DNA from: Gemmataceae bacterium | GTDB lineage: Bacteria; Planctomycetota; Planctomycetia; Gemmatales; Gemmataceae | Reading direction: 5' to 3' | Length of the DNA: 5,091 nucleotides | Assembly (NCBI GenBank): GCA_025056835.1 | Contig: JANWVS010000204.1 | Span: forward strand, 1-5,091 | Shown: in pieces, positions 1-4,986 of the stretch | Position numbering within the stretch: the stretch's first letter is position 1 | Layout: each line of letters opens with the position of its first letter | Position numbers and translations under genes: made by a program | Notes under the pieces: generated by a model | The model's input: only the letters and a program-made list of their open reading frames with translations | Told to the model about the DNA's origin: nothing | Database searches by the model: none

Positions 1-135
1 CTCGTCGCCGATGACGCCGATGATCGTGCGATGCTCGCCGCGACTGATGTGCGGCTTGAAACCAAGCTCCTTGATGCGATCGACGATGTGGTCGATGTCG
101 GCCTGGGTCGCGTTCGGTTTGATGACGATAATCAT
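1..135 (-). CDS. aroF: 3-deoxy-7-phosphoheptulonate (DAHP) synthase, N-terminal fragment
   Basis: Only the first 45 codons are in the window; the gene runs off the left edge. Translation from the ATG at 135 begins MIIVIKPNAT and continues to HISRGEHRTIIGVIGDE. This matches the N-terminal ferredoxin-like (FL) domain of the DAHP synthases best known from Thermotoga maritima, where the FL domain precedes the TIM barrel and serves as the allosteric part. The full enzyme, about 340 residues in the family, condenses phosphoenolpyruvate with erythrose 4-phosphate, the first step of the shikimate pathway. The gene lies 94 bp downstream of pheA on the same strand, so the two probably form one transcription unit. 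The only GGAGG nearby (155-159) sits 19 nt before the ATG, too far for an ordinary ribosome binding site, yet the ATG gives the canonical family N-terminus. The catalytic barrel is not visible, so identity rests on the FL domain and the neighbour. The symbol could equally be aroG in some annotations. Confidence 0.85.
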   Translation of the reverse strand, partial: MIIVIKPNATQADIDHIVDRIKELGFKPHISRGEHRTIIGVIGDE

Positions 136-229
136 GGCTGGCCTGCTGATCGTGCCTCCACGACGACAGCGAATCCATGTTCCCCGGCGTCGCTGCGGCA
201 GCAATGGCTCTTGCGGAGGAAACGGTTGG

Positions 230-1351
230 TTACTCACACGGCGCGGCCATCGGATACGAACCGAGGATCACCAGCTGCTCACACTTTTTTTCCAGCCCTT
301 GCAGCGCTTTCTTGACCTTCGGGTCGTCGATGTGGCCGTCGAAGTCGACAAAAAACATGTACTCCTGCTTGCCGGTCTTGGCGGGAAACGATTCGATCCA
401 GGTGAGGTTGAGTTTGTTGGCTTTGAAGACCTCCAAGGCGTCGACCAACGAGCCGGGCTGATGGGGCACCTTGAACATCAGGGCGGTTTTGTCGTTGCCC
501 GTGCGAGCACTTTCCTGGAGTCCGATGACCGCGAAACGCGTTTCGTTGTGGGGATAATCCTCGATGTTGGCGTACAGAATCCGCAGATTGTACTTCACCG
601 CGGCTTGCCGGCTGGCCACGGCCGCCGCCCCGGGTTCCTGCGAGGCCAATTGGGCCGCTACAGCGGTGCTGGAGACGTCTTTGAGGTCGGCGTGCGGCAG
701 GTTCTTGCTCAACCAGTTGCGGCACTGGGCCAACGCCTGCGGTTTGCTGTAAACGCGCCGAATCATTTCCTGCTCGCAGTTGGCCAGCAGGTTATGGTGA
801 ATCCTGAGGCGGACTTCCGCGCAGATCTTTAATTGCGGCAGCCGCATGAACATGTCGAGCGTATCGGAGACGCCGCCGTCGGTGGAGTTTTCGAGCGGGA
901 CCACGCCGAAGTCGACTTGGCCGCGGTTGACCACTTCAAACACCGAAGCGATACTGCCGACGCGCATGTATTCCACAGCTTGGCCGAAGCGCTCGACCGC
1001 GGCTAAGTGGCTGTAGCTGTATTCCGGACCGAGGTAGGCGACCTTCAATACTTTTTGCAGCGCCCGCGAGCCGCTCATAATCTCGCGAAAAACGGCCCGC
1101 ACCGTACTTTCGTCGAGCGGCCCTTTGTTGGCTTCCAGGATGTTTTTCAAGACCTCCTCTTCCCGGCCCGGCGAAAAGACCTCGGCGCCGTCGTCGTTTT
1201 TCAATTTGCCGATCTCAGCCGCGTAGGCGGCGCGTTCATTGATGAGCTTGAGGATCTGAAGATCGAGCTTGTCGATCGCCGACCGCAAACTTTTGAGCTG
1301 GGCTGCTGATTTTGCCGACGTCGTTTGCTCGCTGTCCGATTTACGCGCCAT
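230..1351 (-). CDS. pheA: Bifunctional chorismate mutase/prephenate dehydratase (P-protein)
   Basis: This 373-aa cytoplasmic enzyme converts chorismate to prephenate and prephenate to phenylpyruvate, the committed steps to phenylalanine. Three domains are visible. Residues about 18-100 are an AroQ chorismate mutase: Arg23, Arg40, Lys49, Arg63, Ser95 and Gln99 align with E. coli PheA Arg11, Arg28, Lys39, Arg51, Ser84 and Gln88. Residues about 103-280 are the prephenate dehydratase domain, with GPEYSYSHLAA (108-118), VPLENSTDGGVSDTLD (151-166) and the catalytic TRF motif (Thr271-Phe273). Residues about 288-365 are an ACT domain that should bind phenylalanine, with PGSLVDAL (299-306) and ESFP (320-323) where E. 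coli has GALV and ESRP. Length fits the family. The ATG at 1351 has no strong Shine-Dalgarno sequence, but the alignment leaves little room for another start. It is probably the first gene of a pheA-aroF unit, divergent from dnaK. Confidence 0.96.
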   Translation of the reverse strand: MARKSDSEQTTSAKSAAQLKSLRSAIDKLDLQILKLINERAAYAAEIGKLKNDDGAEVFSPGREEEVLKNILEANKGPLDESTVRAVFREIMSGSRALQKVLKVAYLGPEYSYSHLAAVERFGQAVEYMRVGSIASVFEVVNRGQVDFGVVPLENSTDGGVSDTLDMFMRLPQLKICAEVRLRIHHNLLANCEQEMIRRVYSKPQALAQCRNWLSKNLPHADLKDVSSTAVAAQLASQEPGAAAVASRQAAVKYNLRILYANIEDYPHNETRFAVIGLQESARTGNDKTALMFKVPHQPGSLVDALEVFKANKLNLTWIESFPAKTGKQEYMFFVDFDGHIDDPKVKKALQGLEKKCEQLVILGSYPMAAPCE

Positions 1352-1392
1352 GTGCGTGTCTCAAGGTGGGAAACTCTCGCAGATTTTCCAAC

Positions 1393-1421
1393 AATTTAGC
1401 CAGCACTCCGATTGCCGTCAA
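1393..1421 (-). promoter_or_regulatory. Probable sigma70-type promoter of pheA-aroF
   Basis: On the minus strand, TTGACG (1421-1416, five of six matches to TTGACA) is followed after exactly 17 nt by TAAATT (1398-1393, four of six matches to TATAAT). Transcription would start near 1386, giving a leader of about 35 nt before the pheA ATG at 1351. This leader is too short for a phenylalanine-rich attenuator peptide, so control is more likely through the ACT domains of the enzymes or through a repressor. The call is by consensus matching only. Confidence 0.5.
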
Positions 1422-1458
1422 TCAACAAAACGTCCTTTCACCGTACAATTTACGGGTG

Positions 1459-1523
1459 TTTGACACTCCGCAAGAGATCGGCACCTACCGACCGGCGCAG
1501 CGGCTGTCAATTTGACACCCCGC
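1459..1523 (+). promoter_or_regulatory. Direct repeats TTTGACACYCCGC, candidate regulator sites in the pheA/dnaK spacer
   Basis: A 13-base element occurs at 1459-1471 (TTTGACACTCCGC) and 1511-1523 (TTTGACACCCCGC), differing at one base. The copies start 52 bp apart, about five helical turns, so both would face the same side of the DNA. Each contains TTGACA, a perfect -35 hexamer (1460-1465 and 1512-1517), but neither has a convincing -10 hexamer 16-18 bp downstream. They could be paired operator half-sites or alternative -35 boxes for dnaK. The sequence shows the repeat; the function is inferred. Confidence 0.35.
1505..1517. promoter_or_regulatory. Perfect palindrome TGTCAATTTGACA, possible operator
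   Basis: TGTCAA and TTGACA flank a single central T, giving a 13-bp perfect dyad in the divergent pheA/dnaK spacer. The right half is part of the second TTTGACACYCCGC repeat. The dyad presents TTGACA on both strands. Such a site would suit a dimeric repressor or a bidirectional -35 region. It does not match the CIRCE element (TTAGCACTC, nine bases, GAGTGCTAA) bound by HrcA. Confidence 0.35.
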
Positions 1524-1580
1524 CGGGGACCGCGACCGATCTCCACGATAGCCGCCAGTCCAGAAGGTGAATCGCATCTA

Positions 1581-1593
1581 TGTACTGTACAGT
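1581..1593. promoter_or_regulatory. Overlapping palindromes TGTACTGTACA / ACTGTACAGT, possible operator
   Basis: Bases 1581-1591 form TGTAC-T-GTACA and bases 1584-1593 form ACTGTACAGT, both perfect dyads sharing a core. The element is followed directly by GTATTAC, a weak -10-like sequence (TATTAC, 1595-1600) with no good -35 hexamer at the right distance. If transcription began near 1607, dnaK would have a leader of about 125 nt. The palindrome is seen directly; its role as an operator is inferred. Confidence 0.3.
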
Positions 1594-1720
1594 GTATTAC
1601 GACAATTGCCGCGATCGAGTTCAGCCCTGGCATGGAAACTGCTGTCTAGCTGAGCGACGTCGATCGAATCGCTGAACATGACTTTGTGTGCTTGTTAGGG
1701 AACAAATATCCACCATCACC

Positions 1721-1726
1721 GAGGAT
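1721..1726 (+). promoter_or_regulatory. Ribosome binding site of dnaK
   Basis: GAGGAT, with the GAGG core at 1721-1724, lies 8 nt before the ATG at 1733. It decides the start: an upstream in-frame GTG at 1688 would add 15 residues not found at the N-terminus of Hsp70 proteins and has no such site. Confidence 0.8.
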
Positions 1727-1732
1727 CGAAAC

Positions 1733-3667
1733 ATGGCGGAAGAAAAAATCATCGGCATAGACTTGGGCACGACCAACTCCGTCGTGGCTGTTGTCGAAGG
1801 CGGCGAAGTCAAAGTCATCGCCAATCAAGAGGGGCATCGCCTGACCCCCAGCGTGGTCGCGTTCACCGACAAGGGCGAGCGTTTGGTGGGCGACCCGGCC
1901 AAACGGCAAGCGGTGACCAATTCGCGCCGCACGATCTACTCGATCAAGCGTTTCATGGGCCGACGCCACCACGAAGTCGAGGCGGAAGAGAAAATCGTGC
2001 CGTACAAGATTGTCGGCGGACCCAACGAGTTGGTCAAGGTTGACATTGACGGCAAACAATACACCCCGCCGGAAATCTCCGCGATGATCCTTCGCAAGCT
2101 CAAGGAGGCCGCCGAAGCCTATCTCGGCCATCGCGTCAACAAGGCGGTCATCACGGTGCCGGCGTACTTCAACGACAGCCAGCGCCAAGCCACCATCGAC
2201 GCGGCCCAGATCGCCGGTTTCGAGACCGAGTGGGAAATCGAAGGCAAAGACGGCAAAAAAACGCGACAGCGCATGCGGATCATCAACGAGCCGACGGCGG
2301 CTTCCCTCGCGTACGGTCTGGAAAAGAAAAAGAACGAAAAGATCGCCGTCTTCGACTTGGGCGGCGGCACGTTCGACATTTCGATCCTTGATGTCGGCGA
2401 CGGCGTTTTCGAAGTCAAAGCCACCAACGGCGACACGCACTTGGGCGGCGATGACTTCGATCAGGTCTTGATCGACTATGTCGCCGGCGAGTTCTACAAC
2501 CAGCACAAGATCGATCTGCGCAAAGATCCCATGGCCCTGCAACGGCTTAAGGAGGCGTGCGAACAGGCCAAGAAAGACCTCTCGCAGCAAACCTCGACCG
2601 ACATCAACTTGCCGTTCATCACCGCCGATGCGACGGGGGCCAAGCACTTGCAGATGACCATCACGCGGGCCAAGTTTGAGCAGCTGACGGCCGGTCTCAT
2701 CGAGCGCTGCAAAGGACCGGTGTTGACCGCCCTCAAAGACGCCGGCTACAAGCCCAGCGACATCGACGAAGTGGTGCTCGTGGGCGGTATGACGCGCATG
2801 CCGCGCGTGCAGCAATTGGTCAAAGAGATATTCGGCAAAGAAGGCCACAAGGGCGTCAACCCGGACGAAGTGGTCGCCGTCGGCGCTGCCATCCAGGGAG
2901 CGCAACTGCTGCTCGGGAGCAAGTCGGAGGTGCTCCTGCTCGACGTCACGCCGCTGTCGCTGGGCATTGAGACGCTCGGCGGCGTGTTCACGAAGCTGAT
3001 CGAGAAGAACACGACGATCCCGACCACCAAGAAAGAGATCTTCTCGACCGCCGATGACAACCAAACCGCGGTTACGGTCCAAGTCTTTCAAGGCGAGCGC
3101 CCCATGGCCCAGGACAATCGCCTGTTGGGACGCTTCAATCTGGAGGGCATCGAGCCGGCCCCGCGCGGTGTACCCAAGATCGAGGTGACGTTCGACATCG
3201 ACGCCAATGGCATCCTGCAAGTATCGGCCAGGGACCAAAAGACCGGCAAGGAGGCGAAAATCCGCATCGAATCGTCGAGCGGCCTGTCCAAGGAGGAAGT
3301 CGAACGCATGAAGCGCGACGCCGAAGCTCACGCCGCTGAGGACAAGGCCAAACGCGAAATGGCCGACTTGCGGAACGAAGCCGACGCCACAGTGTGGCAG
3401 GTCGAAAAAATGATCAAAGAGCAAGGCGACAAGCTGAGCGAAAGCGACAAAGCCCCGGTGCAAGCGGCCATCGACAAAGTCAAGGAGGCGCTCAAGGGCA
3501 CCGACGGCAACGCGATTCGCCAAGCGCTCAACAACCTGCAAAGCGCGGCCCACCACCTGGCGCAACACCTGAACCGCACGAGCGGCGGCGGCACCGGCTC
3601 GCCGCCTCCCGGGGCAGGGCGTCAGAAAGACGATGTCATCGACGCTGAGTTTGAAGTGAAAAAGTAA
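1733..3667 (+). CDS. dnaK: Molecular chaperone DnaK (Hsp70)
   Basis: This 644-aa cytoplasmic ATP-dependent chaperone binds exposed hydrophobic peptides and cycles with DnaJ and GrpE, which are not encoded next to it. The nucleotide-binding domain (about 1-395) shows phosphate loop 1 [11 protein letters not shown] (6-16), [13 protein letters not shown] (142-154), INEPTAA (184-190), phosphate loop 2 FDLGGGTFD (207-215) and [10 protein letters not shown] (348-357). The interdomain linker [12 protein letters not shown] covers 400-411. The substrate-binding beta domain follows to about residue 510, then a helical lid, a Gly/Pro-rich tail (617-629) and the conserved bacterial end DVIDAEFE (634-641). 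Length is close to the usual 610-640. Between IAGFE (160-164) and RIINEP (182-187) there are about 16-18 more residues than in E. coli DnaK ([17 protein letters not shown]). Only the insertion is unusual; all key motifs are intact. The gene is divergent from pheA and convergent with the DinB-like gene. No CIRCE or HAIR site is seen upstream. Confidence 0.98.
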   Translation: MAEEKIIGIDLGTTNSVVAVVEGGEVKVIANQEGHRLTPSVVAFTDKGERLVGDPAKRQAVTNSRRTIYSIKRFMGRRHHEVEAEEKIVPYKIVGGPNELVKVDIDGKQYTPPEISAMILRKLKEAAEAYLGHRVNKAVITVPAYFNDSQRQATIDAAQIAGFETEWEIEGKDGKKTRQRMRIINEPTAASLAYGLEKKKNEKIAVFDLGGGTFDISILDVGDGVFEVKATNGDTHLGGDDFDQVLIDYVAGEFYNQHKIDLRKDPMALQRLKEACEQAKKDLSQQTSTDINLPFITADATGAKHLQMTITRAKFEQLTAGLIERCKGPVLTALKDAGYKPSDIDEVVLVGGMTRMPRVQQLVKEIFGKEGHKGVNPDEVVAVGAAIQGAQLLLGSKSEVLLLDVTPLSLGIETLGGVFTKLIEKNTTIPTTKKEIFSTADDNQTAVTVQVFQGERPMAQDNRLLGRFNLEGIEPAPRGVPKIEVTFDIDANGILQVSARDQKTGKEAKIRIESSSGLSKEEVERMKRDAEAHAAEDKAKREMADLRNEADATVWQVEKMIKEQGDKLSESDKAPVQAAIDKVKEALKGTDGNAIRQALNNLQSAAHHLAQHLNRTSGGGTGSPPPGAGRQKDDVIDAEFEVKK

Positions 3668-3886
3668 CGCCACCCTGCCTTTCCAACCAACGAGCGGCCT
3701 GTTGGATGTGGGCCTCCCCCGCCGGAAAGGTGCGGACCGCCGCGCCCAACAGGCCGTTTCGTCCTGGACTTTCGTTCTTCGTCAAACGACTTCGTCAACA
3801 GAACGGCTATTCGCGACAGACCGTTTCACGGAGGGCGCCTTGTGTGCCCGGCTTCCTTTTGGTTGGTTGGCAAACGCCCGGTACGT
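3668..3886. other. Convergent intergenic spacer, no gene seen
   Basis: These 219 bp separate the converging dnaK and DinB-like genes. They hold the inverted repeat at 3690-3762 and four copies of TTCGT at 3758, 3771, 3778 and 3791. Two of these belong to a 9-bp direct repeat CTTCGTCAA (3777-3785 and 3790-3798). They also hold most of a small hairpin at 3878-3893. Short open frames cross the region, but none has a ribosome binding site with a family-like product. Confidence 0.6.
3690..3762 (+). terminator. Long-looped inverted repeat after dnaK, possible terminator
   Basis: CGGCCTGTTGG (3695-3705) pairs perfectly with CCAACAGGCCG (3746-3756), and after a small bulge the outer ACGA (3690-3693) pairs with TCGT (3759-3762). 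The 40-nt loop is GC-rich and contains a short internal hairpin (GCGG/CCGC, 3732-3743). It starts 22 bp after the dnaK stop, where a terminator is expected, but the T tract is only three bases and the loop is unusually large. It could instead be an interspersed repeat element. Confidence 0.45.
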
Positions 3887-3893
3887 TTACCGG
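3878..3893 (-). terminator. Small hairpin over the stop of the DinB-like gene
   Basis: CCGGTA (3878-3883) and TACCGG (3888-3893) form a perfect 6-bp stem with a 4-nt loop, spanning the TAA at 3889-3887. On the minus strand it is followed by GCGTTTGCC, with no real T tract, so any terminator activity would be weak or Rho-assisted. Confidence 0.3.
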
Positions 3894-4375
3894 ACCTCGC
3901 GCCTCTTTAACAAACTTGCAAGCAACCGGCACTTGCCCAAGTGGTAGCTCTCGTGTTCGGCGATGTGGCCGACGGCCCAGCTCCAGGTGATGCTGCGACG
4001 CCCGCGGCGCTCGACCACACGCTCCAAGTCGGCCGCGGCCAGCCCTTCCAGAAAGCGCCGATACGCCGGCCGTACCTGTCGATGATAGTCGCCAATCGCC
4101 TTGAGGTCGCGCCACCGACCCTCGTCCAGGCTGCCGGCAATCATCGTCGGCCAGGCGCCGGCGAGCCGATCGCGAACGCAGAAAATCTGGGACAGGTACA
4201 AATCCAGCATCTCAGCGAGATGCTGTAAGTTCCAGCCGATCGAAGCGACCTCGCGTATCGGCTGCCAAGCAAGCTCTTCCGGCCCGAGGCAAGTCTCGGC
4301 CCAGTGGTAGACGTTCCAGAAGTTGCCGTCGAGGTAATCCCAAAGCTCGACCCAGGGCTTGAGACAGGGGTCCAT
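3887..4375 (-). CDS. DinB-superfamily protein (putative metal-binding four-helix bundle)
   Basis: This 162-aa protein looks like the DinB/YfiT-like superfamily of four-helix bundles that bind a divalent metal through three histidines. The first candidate ligand is His52 in WNLQHLAEMLDLY (48-60). The other two are His141 and His145 in GHIAEHESYHLG (136-147), the expected second motif with four-residue spacing. Helices rich in Trp, Leu and Ala fit the fold, and length is normal for the family. No signal peptide or membrane segment is present. Members include bacillithiol- and mycothiol-dependent transferases and many proteins of unknown role, so neither thiol cofactor nor substrate can be assigned. 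Despite the superfamily name this is not DNA polymerase IV. The ATG at 4375 has no clear Shine-Dalgarno sequence. A TACAAT hexamer at 4428-4423 on the minus strand could be a -10 box, but no -35 accompanies it. The gene is convergent with dnaK and divergent from the next gene. Confidence 0.75.
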   Translation of the reverse strand: MDPCLKPWVELWDYLDGNFWNVYHWAETCLGPEELAWQPIREVASIGWNLQHLAEMLDLYLSQIFCVRDRLAGAWPTMIAGSLDEGRWRDLKAIGDYHRQVRPAYRRFLEGLAAADLERVVERRGRRSITWSWAVGHIAEHESYHLGKCRLLASLLKRREVR

Positions 4376-4379
4376 TGGC

Positions 4380-4413
4380 CGGGAATCCCGTTGTGACCGT
4401 GCGGCGAATTCGC
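4380..4413. promoter_or_regulatory. Two short perfect palindromes in the divergent spacer
   Basis: CGGGA-A-TCCCG (4380-4390) and GCGAATTCGC (4404-4413) lie 13 bp apart in the 96-bp spacer between the DinB-like gene and the 146-aa hypothetical gene. The first is only 4 bp from the ATG of the DinB-like gene. A weak plus-strand promoter (TTGTGA 4391-4396, 17 nt, TACCTT 4414-4419) would overlap the second palindrome. They could be operators, but short GC-rich dyads also arise by chance. Confidence 0.25.
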
Positions 4414-4457
4414 TACCTTAGCATTGTAGGTTTTACTGGTCGAGCGGGGCGGACCCT

Positions 4458-4462
4458 GAGGA
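4458..4462 (+). promoter_or_regulatory. Ribosome binding site deciding a GTG start
   Basis: GAGGA lies 9 nt before the GTG at 4472. An in-frame TGA at 4457-4459 excludes any earlier start, and the next in-frame ATG (4577) would remove 35 residues of the conserved-looking N-terminus. This supports GTG as the real start. Confidence 0.65.
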
Positions 4463-4471
4463 TTTTGCGTC

Positions 4472-4912
4472 GTGGACTTTGATGCGGAAACTGCTGGTTT
4501 GGAGACCGACCCGAAGTTTCCGAGCGGGCCGTGGACCGGGTTTTTCTTGCAGCCGTTGCTGCCTGGCAAGCATCGCATGGAGCTGCGCCTCACTTTCCGC
4601 CGCGGCACCATGACCGGCGACGGCCGCGATTGGGTCGGCGACTTCGTCATTCGCGGGCGTTACAACCCCGACGACGGTCGCTGTTCTTGGACGAAGCGCT
4701 ACCTCGGCAAGCACGACGTCTGGTACCAGGGCTACAACGAGGGCCGCGGCATCTGGGGCGTGTGGGAGATCCCGGCCGACCAGAACGCCGGTCAGACGTG
4801 GCGCGGCGGCTTCCACATTTGGCCCGAGGGATGCAACGATCCCAGCGCTGGGCGGTTGGACGAAGCTGCCGAGGTGCCGGTCGAGGACGGTGATTTGGTC
4901 GGTGCTCCCTGA
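4472..4912 (+). CDS. Conserved-looking hypothetical protein, probably all-beta
   Basis: I do not recognise a named family with certainty. The 146-aa product starts at GTG and has no signal peptide or membrane segment, so it is probably cytoplasmic. It opens with a short acidic leader, then shows alternating strand-like segments separated by glycines: GPWTGFFLQP (19-28), HRMELRLTFRRG (34-45), GDGRDWVGDFVIRGRYN (49-65), GRCSWTKRYL (69-78), HDVWYQGYNEGRGIWGVWEI (81-100) and WRGGFHIWPEG (110-120). Eight tryptophans, most in such segments, and the repeated Gly-x-Phe/Trp pattern suggest a small antiparallel beta sheet or lipocalin-like barrel; this is inference. It ends with an acidic tail. I recall similar uncharacterised proteins in planctomycetes but cannot verify this here. 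Cysteines at 71 and 121 show no metal-site spacing. It lies 74 bp upstream of an exported-protein gene on the same strand, which may or may not be co-transcribed. Confidence 0.75.
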   Translation: MDFDAETAGLETDPKFPSGPWTGFFLQPLLPGKHRMELRLTFRRGTMTGDGRDWVGDFVIRGRYNPDDGRCSWTKRYLGKHDVWYQGYNEGRGIWGVWEIPADQNAGQTWRGGFHIWPEGCNDPSAGRLDEAAEVPVEDGDLVGAP

Positions 4913-4929
4913 AAGGCCGCCACAACCGT

Positions 4930-4955
4930 CGGTCTGCTCGCTGCCTGGGAGACCG
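4930..4955 (+). terminator. Weak hairpin between the hypothetical gene and the exported-protein gene
   Basis: CGGTCT (4930-4935) pairs with AGACCG (4950-4955) around a 14-nt loop, 17 bp after the stop codon at 4912. There is no T tract. It may attenuate or separate the two genes, but it could also be chance. Confidence 0.2.
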
Positions 4956-4986
4956 GAACTTGAGTCCTTGGTGCGTGGGAACCGTT

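Noticed and set aside
11..832. 273-codon plus-strand open frame opposite aroF and pheA
   Set aside because: It crosses the 3' part of a well-supported pheA, the spacer and the aroF start. Its composition is that of a shadow frame.
1393..1410. CIRCE-like sequence (TTTAGCCAGCACTCC) upstream of dnaK
   Set aside because: It only loosely resembles the left half of CIRCE and no GAGTGCTAA arm follows at nine bases. It is also better explained by the pheA -10 region.
1512..1540. TTGACA at 1512 as the -35 of a standard dnaK promoter
   Set aside because: Hexamers 16-18 bp downstream (around ACCGAT) do not resemble TATAAT, so a sigma70 promoter cannot be claimed.
1688..1732. Upstream GTG start for dnaK adding 15 residues
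   Set aside because: The ATG at 1733 has a proper Shine-Dalgarno sequence and gives the standard Hsp70 N-terminus.
2255..2261. Run of seven A in dnaK as a frameshift or slippage site
   Set aside because: The reading frame is intact on both sides, and no alternative product or stimulatory structure is apparent.
1646..3673. 675-codon minus-strand open frame opposite dnaK as a gene
   Set aside because: It mirrors the dnaK codon structure, starts past the dnaK stop and shows no domain of its own. Antisense frames of hsp70 genes are a known artefact.
3842..3910. GTG start at 3842 preceded by GGAGG, giving a 22-residue peptide
   Set aside because: The peptide ends quickly, overlaps the 3' end of the DinB-like gene and has no recognisable features. 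The GGAGG is likely chance in GC-rich DNA.
3702..3990. Short plus-strand open frames after dnaK (3702-3947, 3706-3990)
   Set aside because: They run through the inverted repeat and into the DinB-like gene on the other strand, with no family resemblance or ribosome binding site.
4141..4816. Minus-strand open frames 4141-4650 and 4433-4816
   Set aside because: They overlap the DinB-like gene in another frame or lie opposite the 146-aa gene, whose start has a ribosome binding site and whose product has structured motifs.
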